Assembly: GCA_903857165.1 (NCBI GenBank)
Contig: CAIODU010000141.1
Coordinates: forward strand, 1 to 32,530
Source: an uncultured Methylococcaceae bacterium
GTDB lineage: Bacteria; Pseudomonadota; Gammaproteobacteria; Methylococcales; Methylococcaceae
Reading direction: 5' to 3'
Length of the DNA: 32,530 bases
Shown here: piece by piece, positions 22,711-30,845 of the stretch
Numbering within the stretch: position 1 is the stretch's first letter
How the letters are laid out: every line of letters begins with the position of its first letter
Made by a program: the position numbers and the translations under genes
Notes under the pieces: generated by a model
What the model was told of the DNA's origin: nothing
Seen by the model: only the letters and a program-made list of their open reading frames with translations
Database searches by the model: none

Positions 22711-24804
22711 TTAGAGAAGAAGTTCGTTTACTAAGTTGTTTGTAGAGTTTATCTGGTGATCAACCGCTTGTCGCAACAATTCATCAGATTTATTTTTTAA
22801 ATCGTCTGATTTTTTAATGGTAGCGATATAGTTTGTCATAGATTTTGATTTATTTGAATCAGAAGGTATGGGAATCATTATTGACCTTAAGTCCTTTATC
22901 GAGACCCTAGGTCTTCCTATACCCGTTATCAAATGAACAATCTGCCCATATACGAAATCCGATCTCAAAATTGCGCTAAGCATTCTTTCATTAATAATTT
23001 CTTTATTTGGTCTAAATACAACACATTCAGAAGAACAATAACCGTTATCATCATGGGTTACAGCGACACATTTTCTCAGGTTTGGCCTCATTTTTGAAAA
23101 CAATACGTCACCTTTTTTGTACTTTTTAACTGTACTTTTAATCGAATTTGTTGGAGTGTGTATCTGGCTATATATTTCGCTGTTAGATTCAATATTAGCA
23201 AGCCCTGTGTATAAAATTGTCTGGTCAGGGATTTCTTTGGCAGGAAGCAAGGGTTCGTTAATTTCTAAACATAGTTCTGTAAGTTGTACCAATTTATTTC
23301 TATGTTTCTTGAGTGTGTTCCTCACAATCTCCCTAGAGTAGTGATGGAATGCAAAATCTAATCGAAATGAAGGCATCCCATCACCTTGAAATGTTTCATA
23401 AATGTTTGATACATAACATGAATTTGAAGGATGAATTTTGTGGCCTTTTATGTGACGATTCCATTGTTCTTGTATGGCGACAAGATCATTTTTTAATACC
23501 TCTTGTCCAGCATTATCATAAATATAATCTTCGTCGCCATTATTCTTTTTTCCAACATTTTCAGCCAGCGCAAAAAAAGTATTAAAATTTGTGTCTTGGT
23601 TACTAACTTTTCTCATTATCAGTATTGATGATTCAACAGAGGCATAAGGCATAAATGTTGTAGCAGGAAGGCTTACTACTGCCAGAAGTTGAGATTGATG
23701 GGTAATTAATTTTCTTACATCTTCATTGGATACGTGGTTTAGTACACCATCATCAATAATGATTGCCAAATATCCGCCAACTTTTAGAAATTGTAAGCAA
23801 CGCTCGATAAAAAGTACGCCACGCCTCCTAGATGATTTGCCCACACCTAATTCATACTGAAGAAGACCTTTCGAATCAGAATAGTCACTTCCAAACGGTG
23901 GATTAGTGATAATCGCATCAAATGTATTTTTGTATTTATTGGCATCCATTCCTAACGTACCACCATTAGGCAGATAAATAGATTTATAAATTTTGCATCC
24001 ATGCATCTCTAAATTTATTCCGCTCACCCAAGCAAGCCGTTCATCAATTTCAAATGCGGTAAAGTCATTAAATTCTGAGCAATTCTTTACCAAGTTAATT
24101 AGAAATCCACCAGTCCCAGATGCTGGATCACAAATTGAGCCAGAAGTTAATGTACAAATTAAATTTGACATAAAGCTAACAACTGGACTCGGTGTGAAAA
24201 ACTGTTGATTATCCCCCTTTTCAAAAATATCTTTAATCATTTCTTCATAAATCAGACCCCTTACGTCACCGGAAATGTTATTAAGTCCATACCTAGACAA
24301 ATAATCAAAAACAGAAAATATGCACTGATTATTCAGGTTAATTTTTTCATAATTGGCTGGTGGTGTAACTGGTAAATGTGATAGAAATTCTTTGTATAAG
24401 ACTCTGACCTTCTTTGCAAATACATCTACGTCTTGCATGAAGGTGTTAAGTTCACCGTTGAAATTAACATGAAGAAGAAACAATTTAGTCAATTCATCAA
24501 ATCGCTCTATAATGCTACTTCTTCCATCGTAGTCTCGAACAATACGATGGGTTTTAGCGATCAAACGCTTAAGATCGGCAACCGTGCTTAACTCAAATGC
24601 ATCTTTTACATTGTTGGAGCGAGGTGCAACTTTTGGTTTGACGGTTCTTTTTATGGCATTAAGCTCATCTTCTGAGAAAAGCCTATAGTTACTACCTGGA
24701 TCTCTCACGCAATCTATCTTCCCTGCTTTATCCCAGTTTCGAAGTGTTTGGGGGGTTAAACCAAGATATGTTGCTGCTTCATCAACGGTGTAAAATTTGC
24801 TCAT
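22711..24804 (-). CDS. MerR-HTH / N6-adenine methyltransferase / type I-like specificity domain fusion
   Basis: 697 residues with three parts. Residues 1-50 are a MerR-type helix-turn-helix (YTVDEAATYLGLTPQTLRNW, then DKAGKI...YRLFSEDEL). Residues 150-440 are a HsdM-like N6-adenine methyltransferase with QFFTP (201-205), the SAM-binding motif I DPASGTGGFL (226-235) and the catalytic motif IV NPPF (301-304). Residues 470-697 resemble one target-recognition domain and helical spacer of a type I HsdS subunit (KKGDVLFSKMRPNLRKCVAV, TGIGRPRVSIKDLRSIMIPI). Methylation and target recognition are thus in one chain, and the HTH may add autoregulation or DNA targeting. With only one recognition domain it may dimerise to read a bipartite or symmetric site. 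No HsdR-type translocase is present; the convergent PD-(D/E)XK gene is the likely nuclease. Confidence 0.88.
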   Translation of the reverse strand: MSKFYTVDEAATYLGLTPQTLRNWDKAGKIDCVRDPGSNYRLFSEDELNAIKRTVKPKVAPRSNNVKDAFELSTVADLKRLIAKTHRIVRDYDGRSSIIERFDELTKLFLLHVNFNGELNTFMQDVDVFAKKVRVLYKEFLSHLPVTPPANYEKINLNNQCIFSVFDYLSRYGLNNISGDVRGLIYEEMIKDIFEKGDNQQFFTPSPVVSFMSNLICTLTSGSICDPASGTGGFLINLVKNCSEFNDFTAFEIDERLAWVSGINLEMHGCKIYKSIYLPNGGTLGMDANKYKNTFDAIITNPPFGSDYSDSKGLLQYELGVGKSSRRRGVLFIERCLQFLKVGGYLAIIIDDGVLNHVSNEDVRKLITHQSQLLAVVSLPATTFMPYASVESSILIMRKVSNQDTNFNTFFALAENVGKKNNGDEDYIYDNAGQEVLKNDLVAIQEQWNRHIKGHKIHPSNSCYVSNIYETFQGDGMPSFRLDFAFHHYSREIVRNTLKKHRNKLVQLTELCLEINEPLLPAKEIPDQTILYTGLANIESNSEIYSQIHTPTNSIKSTVKKYKKGDVLFSKMRPNLRKCVAVTHDDNGYCSSECVVFRPNKEIINERMLSAILRSDFVYGQIVHLITGIGRPRVSIKDLRSIMIPIPSDSNKSKSMTNYIATIKKSDDLKNKSDELLRQAVDHQINSTNNLVNELLL

Positions 24805-24826
24805 GGCCCATCCTTATAAAAAACGC

Positions 24827-24870
24827 GACGATATTGTCGTCATATTTACAAGGATAAAGTCTTCTGTCAA
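24827..24870 (-). promoter_or_regulatory. promoter and start-site dyad of the methyltransferase fusion gene
   Basis: On the minus strand TTGACA (24865-24870) and AAATAT (24842-24847) are spaced by 17 bases, a good σ70 layout. Directly downstream, over the expected transcription start, is the dyad GACGA-TATTG-TCGTC (24827-24841). It is a plausible binding site for the protein's own MerR-like domain. The start codon follows 22 bases later. Confidence 0.5.
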
Positions 24871-25022
24871 GTGGTAATTTCTACAAATTTGAATTTGGAG
24901 GACCATAGGAAGCGCTGAGGAATGAAACGCATCAATCGCGAATGATGCACCCTCTTTGTCGGCACATCTATTTTCTTGCTACCACGCGCCGCGCCTATCG
25001 TAATGCACACAGTCTTGAGGGT
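24871..25022. other. unassigned stretch between the island and the vapBC duplication
   Basis: No convincing gene, repeat or RNA is visible. Base composition changes from AT-rich (to about 24900) to balanced, so the right edge of the island probably lies here. No matching direct repeat of the left edge near 21253 was seen. Confidence 0.4.
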
Positions 25023-25151
25023 TCAAAAGCCCAAACGACGAATACGACTTACGCCCAAACCCAGACATTGCGCTGCCTTTCCCTGCGGATGCCGGACCAG
25101 ATCGGACACGATATTGGTGTCGGGCAGGTGGGTGTAACTGTCCATGCTCAC
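25023..25151 (-). pseudogene. truncated vapC (5' remnant, copy 1)
   Basis: A GTG start overlaps the vapB stop exactly as in the intact copy. It encodes VSMDSYTHLPDTNIVSDLVR followed by HPQGKAAQCL, the same as the first 30 residues of the full VapC at 26159-26572 apart from a Leu-to-Pro change before the catalytic Asp (LLDTN to LPDTN) and one Gln-to-Lys. It then leaves the homologous sequence and stops after 42 residues. The rest of the PIN domain is gone. Confidence 0.85.
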
Positions 25152-25408
25152 AAATCTATATCATCTTCTGCGGGCTGATCTTCGATTTCAGGGAAATCTT
25201 CGTCCAAGGGTTCCAGAGTCGCCAAGATTGCGAGCAAGGATGGTTTTTTTAGGGGTTCTATAATCAATCGCTCCCCTACTTTGTGAATCATGGCCTCTTC
25301 TCCGGGCAATTCAAACTCACGCGGAATGCGTAACGCTTGGTTACGGCCATTACGAAATAGGCGGACGGGGCGTCCATCTTGTTTGTTGACGGGGTTTTCT
25401 GTATACAT
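25148..25408 (-). CDS. vapB: VapB-type antitoxin, solitary copy 1
   Basis: An 86-residue antitoxin. Its AbrB/SpoVT-like N-terminus (GRPVRLFRNGRNQALRIPRE, then FELPGEEA) binds the operator, and the acidic C-terminus (EPLDEDFPEIEDQPAEDD) wraps the toxin. It differs from the second copy at only three residues (Asp11, Val44, Asp85 here; Gly, Glu, Ala there). The frame is intact but its toxin gene is truncated, so it is a spare antitoxin that could still bind the neighbouring VapC and both operators. Confidence 0.88.
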   Translation of the reverse strand: MYTENPVNKQDGRPVRLFRNGRNQALRIPREFELPGEEAMIHKVGERLIIEPLKKPSLLAILATLEPLDEDFPEIEDQPAEDDIDL

Positions 25409-25429
25409 GAGGGCTAGTTCTCGCTGTTG

Positions 25430-25470
25430 GCCTATGTCACAGCATAGGCTAACATGACTTAGACCGTCAA
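25430..25470 (-). promoter_or_regulatory. vapBC promoter and operator, copy 1
   Basis: On the minus strand TTGACG (25465-25470) and TATGCT (25441-25446), spaced 18, resemble -35 and -10 boxes. The -10 box overlaps the inverted repeat GCCTATG-N6-CATAGGC (25430-25449), a likely VapBC autoregulatory operator 21 bases upstream of the vapB ATG. Confidence 0.55.
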
Positions 25471-25496
25471 TGCAGCCATTTTAATAAAGGACCGTA

Positions 25497-25535
25497 GGGC
25501 GCAATAGCGGCTCCCGCAGCGTATTGCGCCGAATG
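25497..25535. repeat. palindromic repeat (GGCGCAATA/TATTGCGCC)
   Basis: Arms GGCGCAATA (25498-25506) and TATTGCGCC (25522-25530). It belongs to the same dispersed family as the repeat at 2484-2528 and sits between vapB copy 1 and the small membrane-protein genes. Confidence 0.6.
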
Positions 25536-25630
25536 GATAAAAAGAGCAAAAGCTTGAACGGGCAACTGCTTTATTGTTGCCCGAAATTACCGCTGTTCGC
25601 ATATAATAGGCTTTTGGGAGGAAGAGACAA

Positions 25631-25858
25631 ATGTCAAAACTTGACCGTGCCAAAGAGCAGATTGCCTACTTAAAACTTTGGCTAGGCATTTTGATCGCCA
25701 CCATGATAAGTCTCACGGGTTGGCTTATTTCAAATTTCCAACAGGTACATTGGTCGCTTGTTCTGGCCGCTATTTCATCTTTGCTGATAATCAGCCTTGG
25801 TGGCTACCGTATTCATAGGCGTATCGAAGAAAAGATCACATCACTTGAGGAGTTGTAA
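25631..25858 (+). CDS. small two-helix membrane protein
   Basis: 75 residues: a short charged N-terminus (MSKLDRAKEQIAYLKLW), two transmembrane helices (about 19-34 and 42-57) separated by a short loop, and a charged C-terminal helix (YRIHRRIEEKITSLEEL). GGGAGGAAGAG upstream gives a good ribosome site. From memory, similar small proteins are encoded with a second tiny membrane peptide and a DUF4160 protein in other bacteria. The same order is seen here, but the DUF4160 gene is broken. The function is unknown; a toxin-antitoxin-like cassette is possible. Confidence 0.7.
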   Translation: MSKLDRAKEQIAYLKLWLGILIATMISLTGWLISNFQQVHWSLVLAAISSLLIISLGGYRIHRRIEEKITSLEEL

Positions 25859-25860
25859 AA

Positions 25861-25950
25861 ATGACTACCGTTATTGCCTTAGTTCTTATTGCAGCAGCAG
25901 TATTTATTACATATCTTGCACTTGATGCTGCAAGTAAAACAGGTGGATAG
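25861..25950 (+). CDS. 29-residue single-helix membrane peptide
   Basis: The ATG at 25861 starts two bases after the preceding stop, with GAGG at 25849-25852 as ribosome site. It encodes MTTVIALVLIAAAVFITYLA followed by LDAASKTGG: one hydrophobic helix and a short polar tail. The tight spacing to the preceding two-helix gene, the ribosome site and the clean hydrophobic pattern support a real gene. Role unknown. Confidence 0.55.
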   Translation: MTTVIALVLIAAAVFITYLALDAASKTGG

Positions 25951-25952
25951 AA

Positions 25953-26029
25953 TATCCCAAATTTTATGGGATTTTCATTCGTATGTACTTTGCTCGCGGC
26001 GAACATCCACCTCCGCACTTTCATGTCTA
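25953..26029 (+). pseudogene. DUF4160 remnant
   Basis: The frame reads YPKFYGIFIRMYFARGEHPP followed by PHFHVY. This is the N-terminal signature of DUF4160 proteins (MPxFxGIxIRMYxxxHxPPHFHxxY). The expected ATG before PKFYG is TAT, with no alternative start between it and an upstream in-frame stop. Homology ends after HFHVY, where two palindromic hairpins begin at 26039. It is therefore both start-less and truncated, lying directly behind the two small membrane genes. Confidence 0.65.
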
Positions 26030-26038
26030 CTCAACGCC

Positions 26039-26135
26039 GGACGGGATTTGTAATCCCGTCCGCAATGTTTTGTGCTTTACCCCTGACATCAAGGGTGATA
26101 CGAAACGGAAGCGGCGGGGTTACAAACCCCGCCGC
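26039..26135. repeat. pair of perfect hairpins
   Basis: GGACGGGATT-tgt-AATCCCGTCC (26039-26061) and GCGGCGGGGTT-aca-AACCCCGCCGC (26111-26135). Both have a three-base loop and similar logic. They lie where the DUF4160 remnant ends and just beyond the 3' end of vapC. No T-run follows, so they look like a dispersed repeat rather than terminators. Confidence 0.7.
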
Positions 26136-26158
26136 GCTTCGGCATTGTCTCTTTCGGA

Positions 26159-26572
26159 TTAATCCAACCAATTCTCAACCCGTAAACCCGGCACTCGATT
26201 AAATTCCCGCAGATTGTCCGTGACTAAGATTGCATCCAACACCAACGCATGGGCGGCGATCAGAAAATCATTGTAGCCTATGGGTTGTCCTATGCGTTGA
26301 AGTATGGCTCTGATGCGTCCGTAGTGGAAATCTGCCGGGGTTGCATAGGGCAATATATCAAGCCCAGCCAGTACCTTTTCCAATTGCAAGCCCAGTTTCG
26401 CAGAGCCTTTCTTTTCCACACCATAGCGCAACTCGCTGACCACAATCAGGCTGGTGCAGACATGGGTTGGGTCAACCTGAGCCAGACATTGCGCCGCCTG
26501 TCCTTGTGGATGCCGGACCAGATCGGACACGATGTTGGTGTCGAGCAGGTGGGTGTAACTGTCCATGCTCAC
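26159..26572 (-). CDS. vapC: VapC-type PIN-domain RNase toxin
   Basis: 137 residues from a GTG overlapping the vapB stop (GTGA); ATG 26566 is the alternative start. PIN-domain acidic residues are complete: Asp in LLDTNIVSDLV, Glu in VSELRYGVE, Asp in GYNDFLIAAHA and Asp in LVTDN. VapC toxins cut tRNA or rRNA; the target here is unknown. The protein most resembles the FitB-like/VapC group with a C-terminal REFNRVPGLRVENW. Co-transcribed with vapB copy 2, which precedes it. Confidence 0.93.
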   Translation of the reverse strand: MSMDSYTHLLDTNIVSDLVRHPQGQAAQCLAQVDPTHVCTSLIVVSELRYGVEKKGSAKLGLQLEKVLAGLDILPYATPADFHYGRIRAILQRIGQPIGYNDFLIAAHALVLDAILVTDNLREFNRVPGLRVENWLD

Positions 26573-26829
26573 AACGCTATATCATCTTCTGCGGGCTGAT
26601 CTTCGATTTCAGGGAAATCTTCATCCAGGGGTTCCAGAGTCGCCAAGATTGCGAGCAAGGATGGTTTTTTTAGGGGTTCTATAATCAATCGCTCACCTTC
26701 CTTGTGAATCATGGCCTCTTCTCCGGGCAATTCAAACTCACGTGGAATGCGTAACGCTTGGTTACGGCCATTACGGAATAAGCGGACGGGGCGTCCACCT
26801 TGTTTGTTGACGGGGTTTTCTGTATACAT
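26569..26829 (-). CDS. vapB: VapB-type antitoxin, copy 2
   Basis: 86 residues, the functional partner of the intact VapC, overlapping its start by four bases. It has the AbrB/SpoVT-like DNA-binding N-terminus and acidic toxin-binding C-terminus, and is nearly identical to copy 1. Translational coupling through GTGA should keep toxin output tied to antitoxin. Confidence 0.93.
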   Translation of the reverse strand: MYTENPVNKQGGRPVRLFRNGRNQALRIPREFELPGEEAMIHKEGERLIIEPLKKPSLLAILATLEPLDEDFPEIEDQPAEDDIAL

Positions 26830-26850
26830 GAGGGCTAGTTCTCGCTGTTG

Positions 26851-26891
26851 GCCTATGTCACAGCATAGGCTAACATGACTTGGATCGTCAA
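26851..26891 (-). promoter_or_regulatory. vapBC promoter and operator, copy 2
   Basis: Same layout as copy 1: TTGACG (26886-26891), TATGCT (26862-26867) and the inverted repeat GCCTATG-N6-CATAGGC (26851-26870). The operator is unchanged between copies, so one VapBC complex could repress both. Confidence 0.55.
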
Positions 26892-26950
26892 TGCGGCCAT
26901 TTTAATAAAGCCGTCAAAGCTGCGATAATTTGAAGAAAAAATATTTTCCC

Positions 26951-29900
26951 ATGCCCTTCTATTTCAAACCATTAGAACAACAAATCCCCCAATCCCTGCG
27001 CAAAGACCAGCACCGTTTTAGGCGCACACTGGACAAGCTCAAGGCTGACCAAAAAGCCGACAGGGACATTGCCAAGCCATTCGCGGATTTGCAAAGCCGC
27101 CTGACCGAATCCCTCGCCGCGAGAACGGCAAGGGCAAATAGCATCCCGGAATTGGAATACCCCGGCGACTTGCCGGTTGCGGAACGCAAAGACGATATTC
27201 TCAAGGCGATTTTGGAAAACCAAGTGGTGATCGTCTGTGGCGAGACCGGCTCGGGCAAGACGACGCAGTTGCCGAAGATTTGCCTGGAAGCGGGCCGTGG
27301 CGTGGCGGGTTATATCGGCCATACCCAACCGCGCCGCATCGCCGCCCGCAGCGTGGCGAACCGCATTGCCGAGGAACTAAGGCAGCCATTAGGCAAGGCA
27401 GTCGGTTTCAAGATTCGTTTCAGCGACCACACCAGCTCGGAAAGCCTGATCAAGCTCATGACCGACGGCATTTTGCTGGCGGAAACCCAAAATGATCGAT
27501 TTTTAGATCAGTACGACACGTTGATTATCGACGAGGCGCATGAACGCAGCCTGAACATCGACTTTCTGCTGGGCTATATGAAATGGCTGTTGCCTAAGCG
27601 GCCCGATTTCAAGTTGATTGTCACTTCCGCGACCATCGACCCGGAGCGCTTTTCGCGGCATTTTAATGATGCGCCGATTATCAATGTGTCGGGGCGCACG
27701 TATCCCGTGGAAATCCGCTACCGGCCCGTGGTGGTGGAAGAGGATGATGTCGAAGACGAAACTTCCAACGAATTGCAAAGGGGCATTCTGGCGGCGGTCG
27801 ATGAACTGCACCGGGAATCGACTGGCGACATTTTGGTGTTTTTGATTGGCGAACGGGACATACGCGAGACCGCCGAGTCCTTGCGCAAGCATCATCCGGT
27901 GGATTGCGAAATCTTGCCGTTATACTCGCGCCTTTCCAACGCCGAACAAGAGCAGATATTCAAGCCGCATAAAAAACGCCGCATCGTGTTGTCCACCAAC
28001 GTGGCGGAAACCTCGCTCACCGTGCCGGGCATCCGTTCGGTGATTGATGCGGGTCATGCCCGCATCAGCCGATACAGCCATCGCAGCAAACTGCAACGCC
28101 TGCCGATTGAAAACATTTCCCAAGCCTCCGCCAATCAACGCGCCGGACGGTGCGGGCGCATCGGGCCGGGTGTGTGCATACGGCTTTATTCGGAGGCGGA
28201 TTATTTGACTAGGCCGGAGTTCACCGAGCCGGAAATCCTACGCACCAATCTTGCCGCCGTCATCCTGCAAATGAAGGCATTGGGCTTGGGCGATCTGGAG
28301 GATTTCCCTTTCTTGGAGCCGCCCGATGATCGCATGATCCGCGATGGTTTGCGCACCTTGCAAGAAATCAACGCCATCGACGACAAACGCAAGCTGACCG
28401 AGATTGGCAAAAAACTCTATAAACTTCCGGTGGACCCGCGTTTGGCTAGGATTCTGTTGGCCGCGTCCGATGAAAACAGCCTGACCGAAGTGGCCATCAT
28501 CGTGTCGGCTTTGAGTCTGCAAGACCCGCGTGACCGGCCCTCGGACAAGGCGCAAGCGGCGGACCAGAAACATGCCCGCTTCAAGGATGAAAACTCGGAT
28601 TTCATGAGTTATTTGAAAATTTGGACGGAATTCCAAGAGCAAAAGAAACATCTTTCCAATAGCAAATTCCGCCAATGGTGCCATACCAACTTTTTGTCTT
28701 ACCTACGGCTAAGGGAATGGGAGGATATACATCAGCAAATCATGCAAGTCGCCAAAGGGGAGTTGGCTTTGCGCTTCAATATGGCCCCGTCGTGCTATGG
28801 GGAAATCCATAAGCCCTTGCTGACGGGCTTATTATCCAATGTTAGTTTCAAACAAGAAGGGTCAGAGTATTTGGGCGCTCGCGGTTTGAAATGCCAAATC
28901 TGGCCGGGTTCCTCCTTGTTTAAAATCCGGCCCAAATGGATCATGTCTGCCGAGCAAGTTGAAACCACTAAAGTATTTGCGCGTACTGTCTCAAGAATCG
29001 AACCTGAATGGGTGGAAAAATGCGGCACGCACCTAGTCAAGCGAACTTATCACGATCCGCATTGGGAGAAGAAAGCGGCCCGCGCCGGGATATTGGAAAA
29101 AGTGACGTTGTTCAGCCTGACGATCACCAATGGTCGGCGTGTGCCGCTGGAAAATGTCGATCCGAAAATGGCGCGGGAAATCTTCATCCGTTCCGCGTTG
29201 GTGGAAATGGAATATGACAGCAAAGCGCCATTCTTCATGCATAACCGCGAATTATTGGCGACCGCAGATTATCTGCAACAAAAAGGCCGTCGCGTGGACT
29301 TGGTGGCTGACGAGGAATGGATATACCAGTTTTACGACGGGCGCATCCCACCGGAAGCGGTCAGCGGAGTAAGTTTCGAGGTTTGGCGAAAAAAGGCGGA
29401 AAAAGCCAATCCCAATCTGTTAAAAATGACCCGCGAGGATATTACCCGCAAGGAAGAGGAAGGGCTGGACAATAAAAATTTCCCTGATGAAATCAAAATC
29501 GGCACTATTCGAATAAGACTGGAATACCGTTTCGAGCCGGGCCATGAGGACGATGGCGTATCGGCGATTATTCCTTTGCATCTACTGAACCAATTGTCAG
29601 CGGAGCCATTTGCTTGGCTGGTGCCCGGTTTGTTGCGGGAGAAAGTGGTGGCGATGATTAGAAACCTGCCCAAGCAAACCCGCAAGCACTTTGTCCCTGC
29701 CCCGGATTATGCCGACAAAGTGCTGCCGCAACTGGATTTCGGCCACGGCAAATTTACCCGGCAAATCAGCGAGGCACTGCGGCGCATCGAAGGTTTCACC
29801 ATTCCCGAAAAGGAATGGAGCGAGGACGGCATACCCGTGCATTTGCGGATGAACTTCGCGCTGGTGGATGAGGCGAACGTCGTTATTGCCCGCTCCCGTG

Positions 29901-30844
29901 ATTTGAACGAGATGAAACAAAGGCATGAATCGGCGGCAGGGGAAAACTTCGAGGAATTGGCGCAAGAGGAATTGTCCATCACCGGCAAGAAGGCATGGGA
30001 TTTCGGCGATTTGCCAGATAGGTTCCAGTCCGGCCAAATCCACGGCTTCCCGGCCTTGGTGGACGAGGGCGATACAGTGGGTTTGCGGGTATTCGACGTG
30101 CAAGAAAAAGCCGCCGCCGCCCAAGAACGCGGTTTGGTGCGCCTGTTCCGTCTCTCCATGATCCAGCCATTGAAATACCTGCGAAAAAATCTGGTCATTT
30201 CCGCTACCGCCGAACTGGCCTACCGGCAATTGCCCAAACACCCCTTTTTATATCCTGAATTCCAAGCCAGCAGGGATTTGCGCGAAGATGTGTTGGACCG
30301 GATCATGGCGGCGCTGTTTCTGGACGGCCATCCCGACATTCGCACCCAAGCGGCCTTTGACCGGCGGCTGGAAGAAGGCAAGAGCGAAATGGTCCCCATC
30401 GGCAGCGCCAACGCCAAACTGGCAGATGAAATTCTCAACCTCCATGCCGAGGTGTCGCGCAAACTAAAAACCCGCAACGACTCTGCCGCCATTGATATGC
30501 GCGGTCAATTGGAGTTATTGGTGTATTCCGGGTTTATTGCCGCCACGCCTTATCCGGCATTAAAGCAAATACCCCGTTATCTCAAAGCCATGCTTTACCG
30601 CTTGGATAAATCTGCCCAAGACTTGAACCGTGACATGAAATTGGTTGCAGAGATAACCCTGTTTTGGAAAAAATATTGGGATCGGGTGAAATTGGGCAAG
30701 GATAAAATAACCCCGGAACGGGATGACTTCCGCTGGATGTTGGAAGAGTTTCGGGTATCCCTATTCGCACAACCCTTGAAAACCCTTTACCCGGTTTCGG
30801 CAAAGCGCTTGGATGAGGCGTGGGGGAAGAAATTGAAGGATTAG
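26951..30844 (+). CDS. hrpA: DEAH-box ATP-dependent RNA helicase HrpA
   Basis: 1297 residues from ATG 26951; a TTG at 26930 is in frame but would add only the poorly supported KKKYFP. DEAH helicase motifs are all present: Walker A GETGSGKT (97-104), TQPRRIAA, DEAH (194-197), TSAT and QRAGRCGR (396-403). The HA2 and OB-fold regions follow, then the long C-terminal DUF3418 region typical of full-length proteobacterial HrpA. It is a cytoplasmic RNA helicase linked to mRNA processing and resolution of stalled, collided ribosomes. No strong ribosome site is visible. The gene is intact and full length. Its stop lies directly against the truncated end of a prsW fragment on the other strand. Confidence 0.96.
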   Translation: MPFYFKPLEQQIPQSLRKDQHRFRRTLDKLKADQKADRDIAKPFADLQSRLTESLAARTARANSIPELEYPGDLPVAERKDDILKAILENQVVIVCGETGSGKTTQLPKICLEAGRGVAGYIGHTQPRRIAARSVANRIAEELRQPLGKAVGFKIRFSDHTSSESLIKLMTDGILLAETQNDRFLDQYDTLIIDEAHERSLNIDFLLGYMKWLLPKRPDFKLIVTSATIDPERFSRHFNDAPIINVSGRTYPVEIRYRPVVVEEDDVEDETSNELQRGILAAVDELHRESTGDILVFLIGERDIRETAESLRKHHPVDCEILPLYSRLSNAEQEQIFKPHKKRRIVLSTNVAETSLTVPGIRSVIDAGHARISRYSHRSKLQRLPIENISQASANQRAGRCGRIGPGVCIRLYSEADYLTRPEFTEPEILRTNLAAVILQMKALGLGDLEDFPFLEPPDDRMIRDGLRTLQEINAIDDKRKLTEIGKKLYKLPVDPRLARILLAASDENSLTEVAIIVSALSLQDPRDRPSDKAQAADQKHARFKDENSDFMSYLKIWTEFQEQKKHLSNSKFRQWCHTNFLSYLRLREWEDIHQQIMQVAKGELALRFNMAPSCYGEIHKPLLTGLLSNVSFKQEGSEYLGARGLKCQIWPGSSLFKIRPKWIMSAEQVETTKVFARTVSRIEPEWVEKCGTHLVKRTYHDPHWEKKAARAGILEKVTLFSLTITNGRRVPLENVDPKMAREIFIRSALVEMEYDSKAPFFMHNRELLATADYLQQKGRRVDLVADEEWIYQFYDGRIPPEAVSGVSFEVWRKKAEKANPNLLKMTREDITRKEEEGLDNKNFPDEIKIGTIRIRLEYRFEPGHEDDGVSAIIPLHLLNQLSAEPFAWLVPGLLREKVVAMIRNLPKQTRKHFVPAPDYADKVLPQLDFGHGKFTRQISEALRRIEGFTIPEKEWSEDGIPVHLRMNFALVDEANVVIARSRDLNEMKQRHESAAGENFEELAQEELSITGKKAWDFGDLPDRFQSGQIHGFPALVDEGDTVGLRVFDVQEKAAAAQERGLVRLFRLSMIQPLKYLRKNLVISATAELAYRQLPKHPFLYPEFQASRDLREDVLDRIMAALFLDGHPDIRTQAAFDRRLEEGKSEMVPIGSANAKLADEILNLHAEVSRKLKTRNDSAAIDMRGQLELLVYSGFIAATPYPALKQIPRYLKAMLYRLDKSAQDLNRDMKLVAEITLFWKKYWDRVKLGKDKITPERDDFRWMLEEFRVSLFAQPLKTLYPVSAKRLDEAWGKKLKD

Positions 30845-30845
30845 T

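Larger units (their letters stand above)
25061..25489. repeat. 429-bp direct repeat, copy 1 (vapB, vapC 5' end, promoter)
   Basis: From CCAGACATTG to TTAATAAAG this segment matches 26482-26910 at a constant offset of 1421 bases with only scattered substitutions. It contains the first codons of vapC, all of vapB and the operator/promoter. Confidence 0.9.
26482..26910. repeat. 429-bp direct repeat, copy 2
   Basis: Counterpart of 25061-25489. It holds the 5' part of the intact vapC, vapB copy 2 and its operator, and ends 40 bases before the hrpA start. Confidence 0.9.

Noticed and set aside
29597-30241. 214-codon open frame opposite hrpA
   Set aside because: Antisense shadow within a full-length helicase gene.
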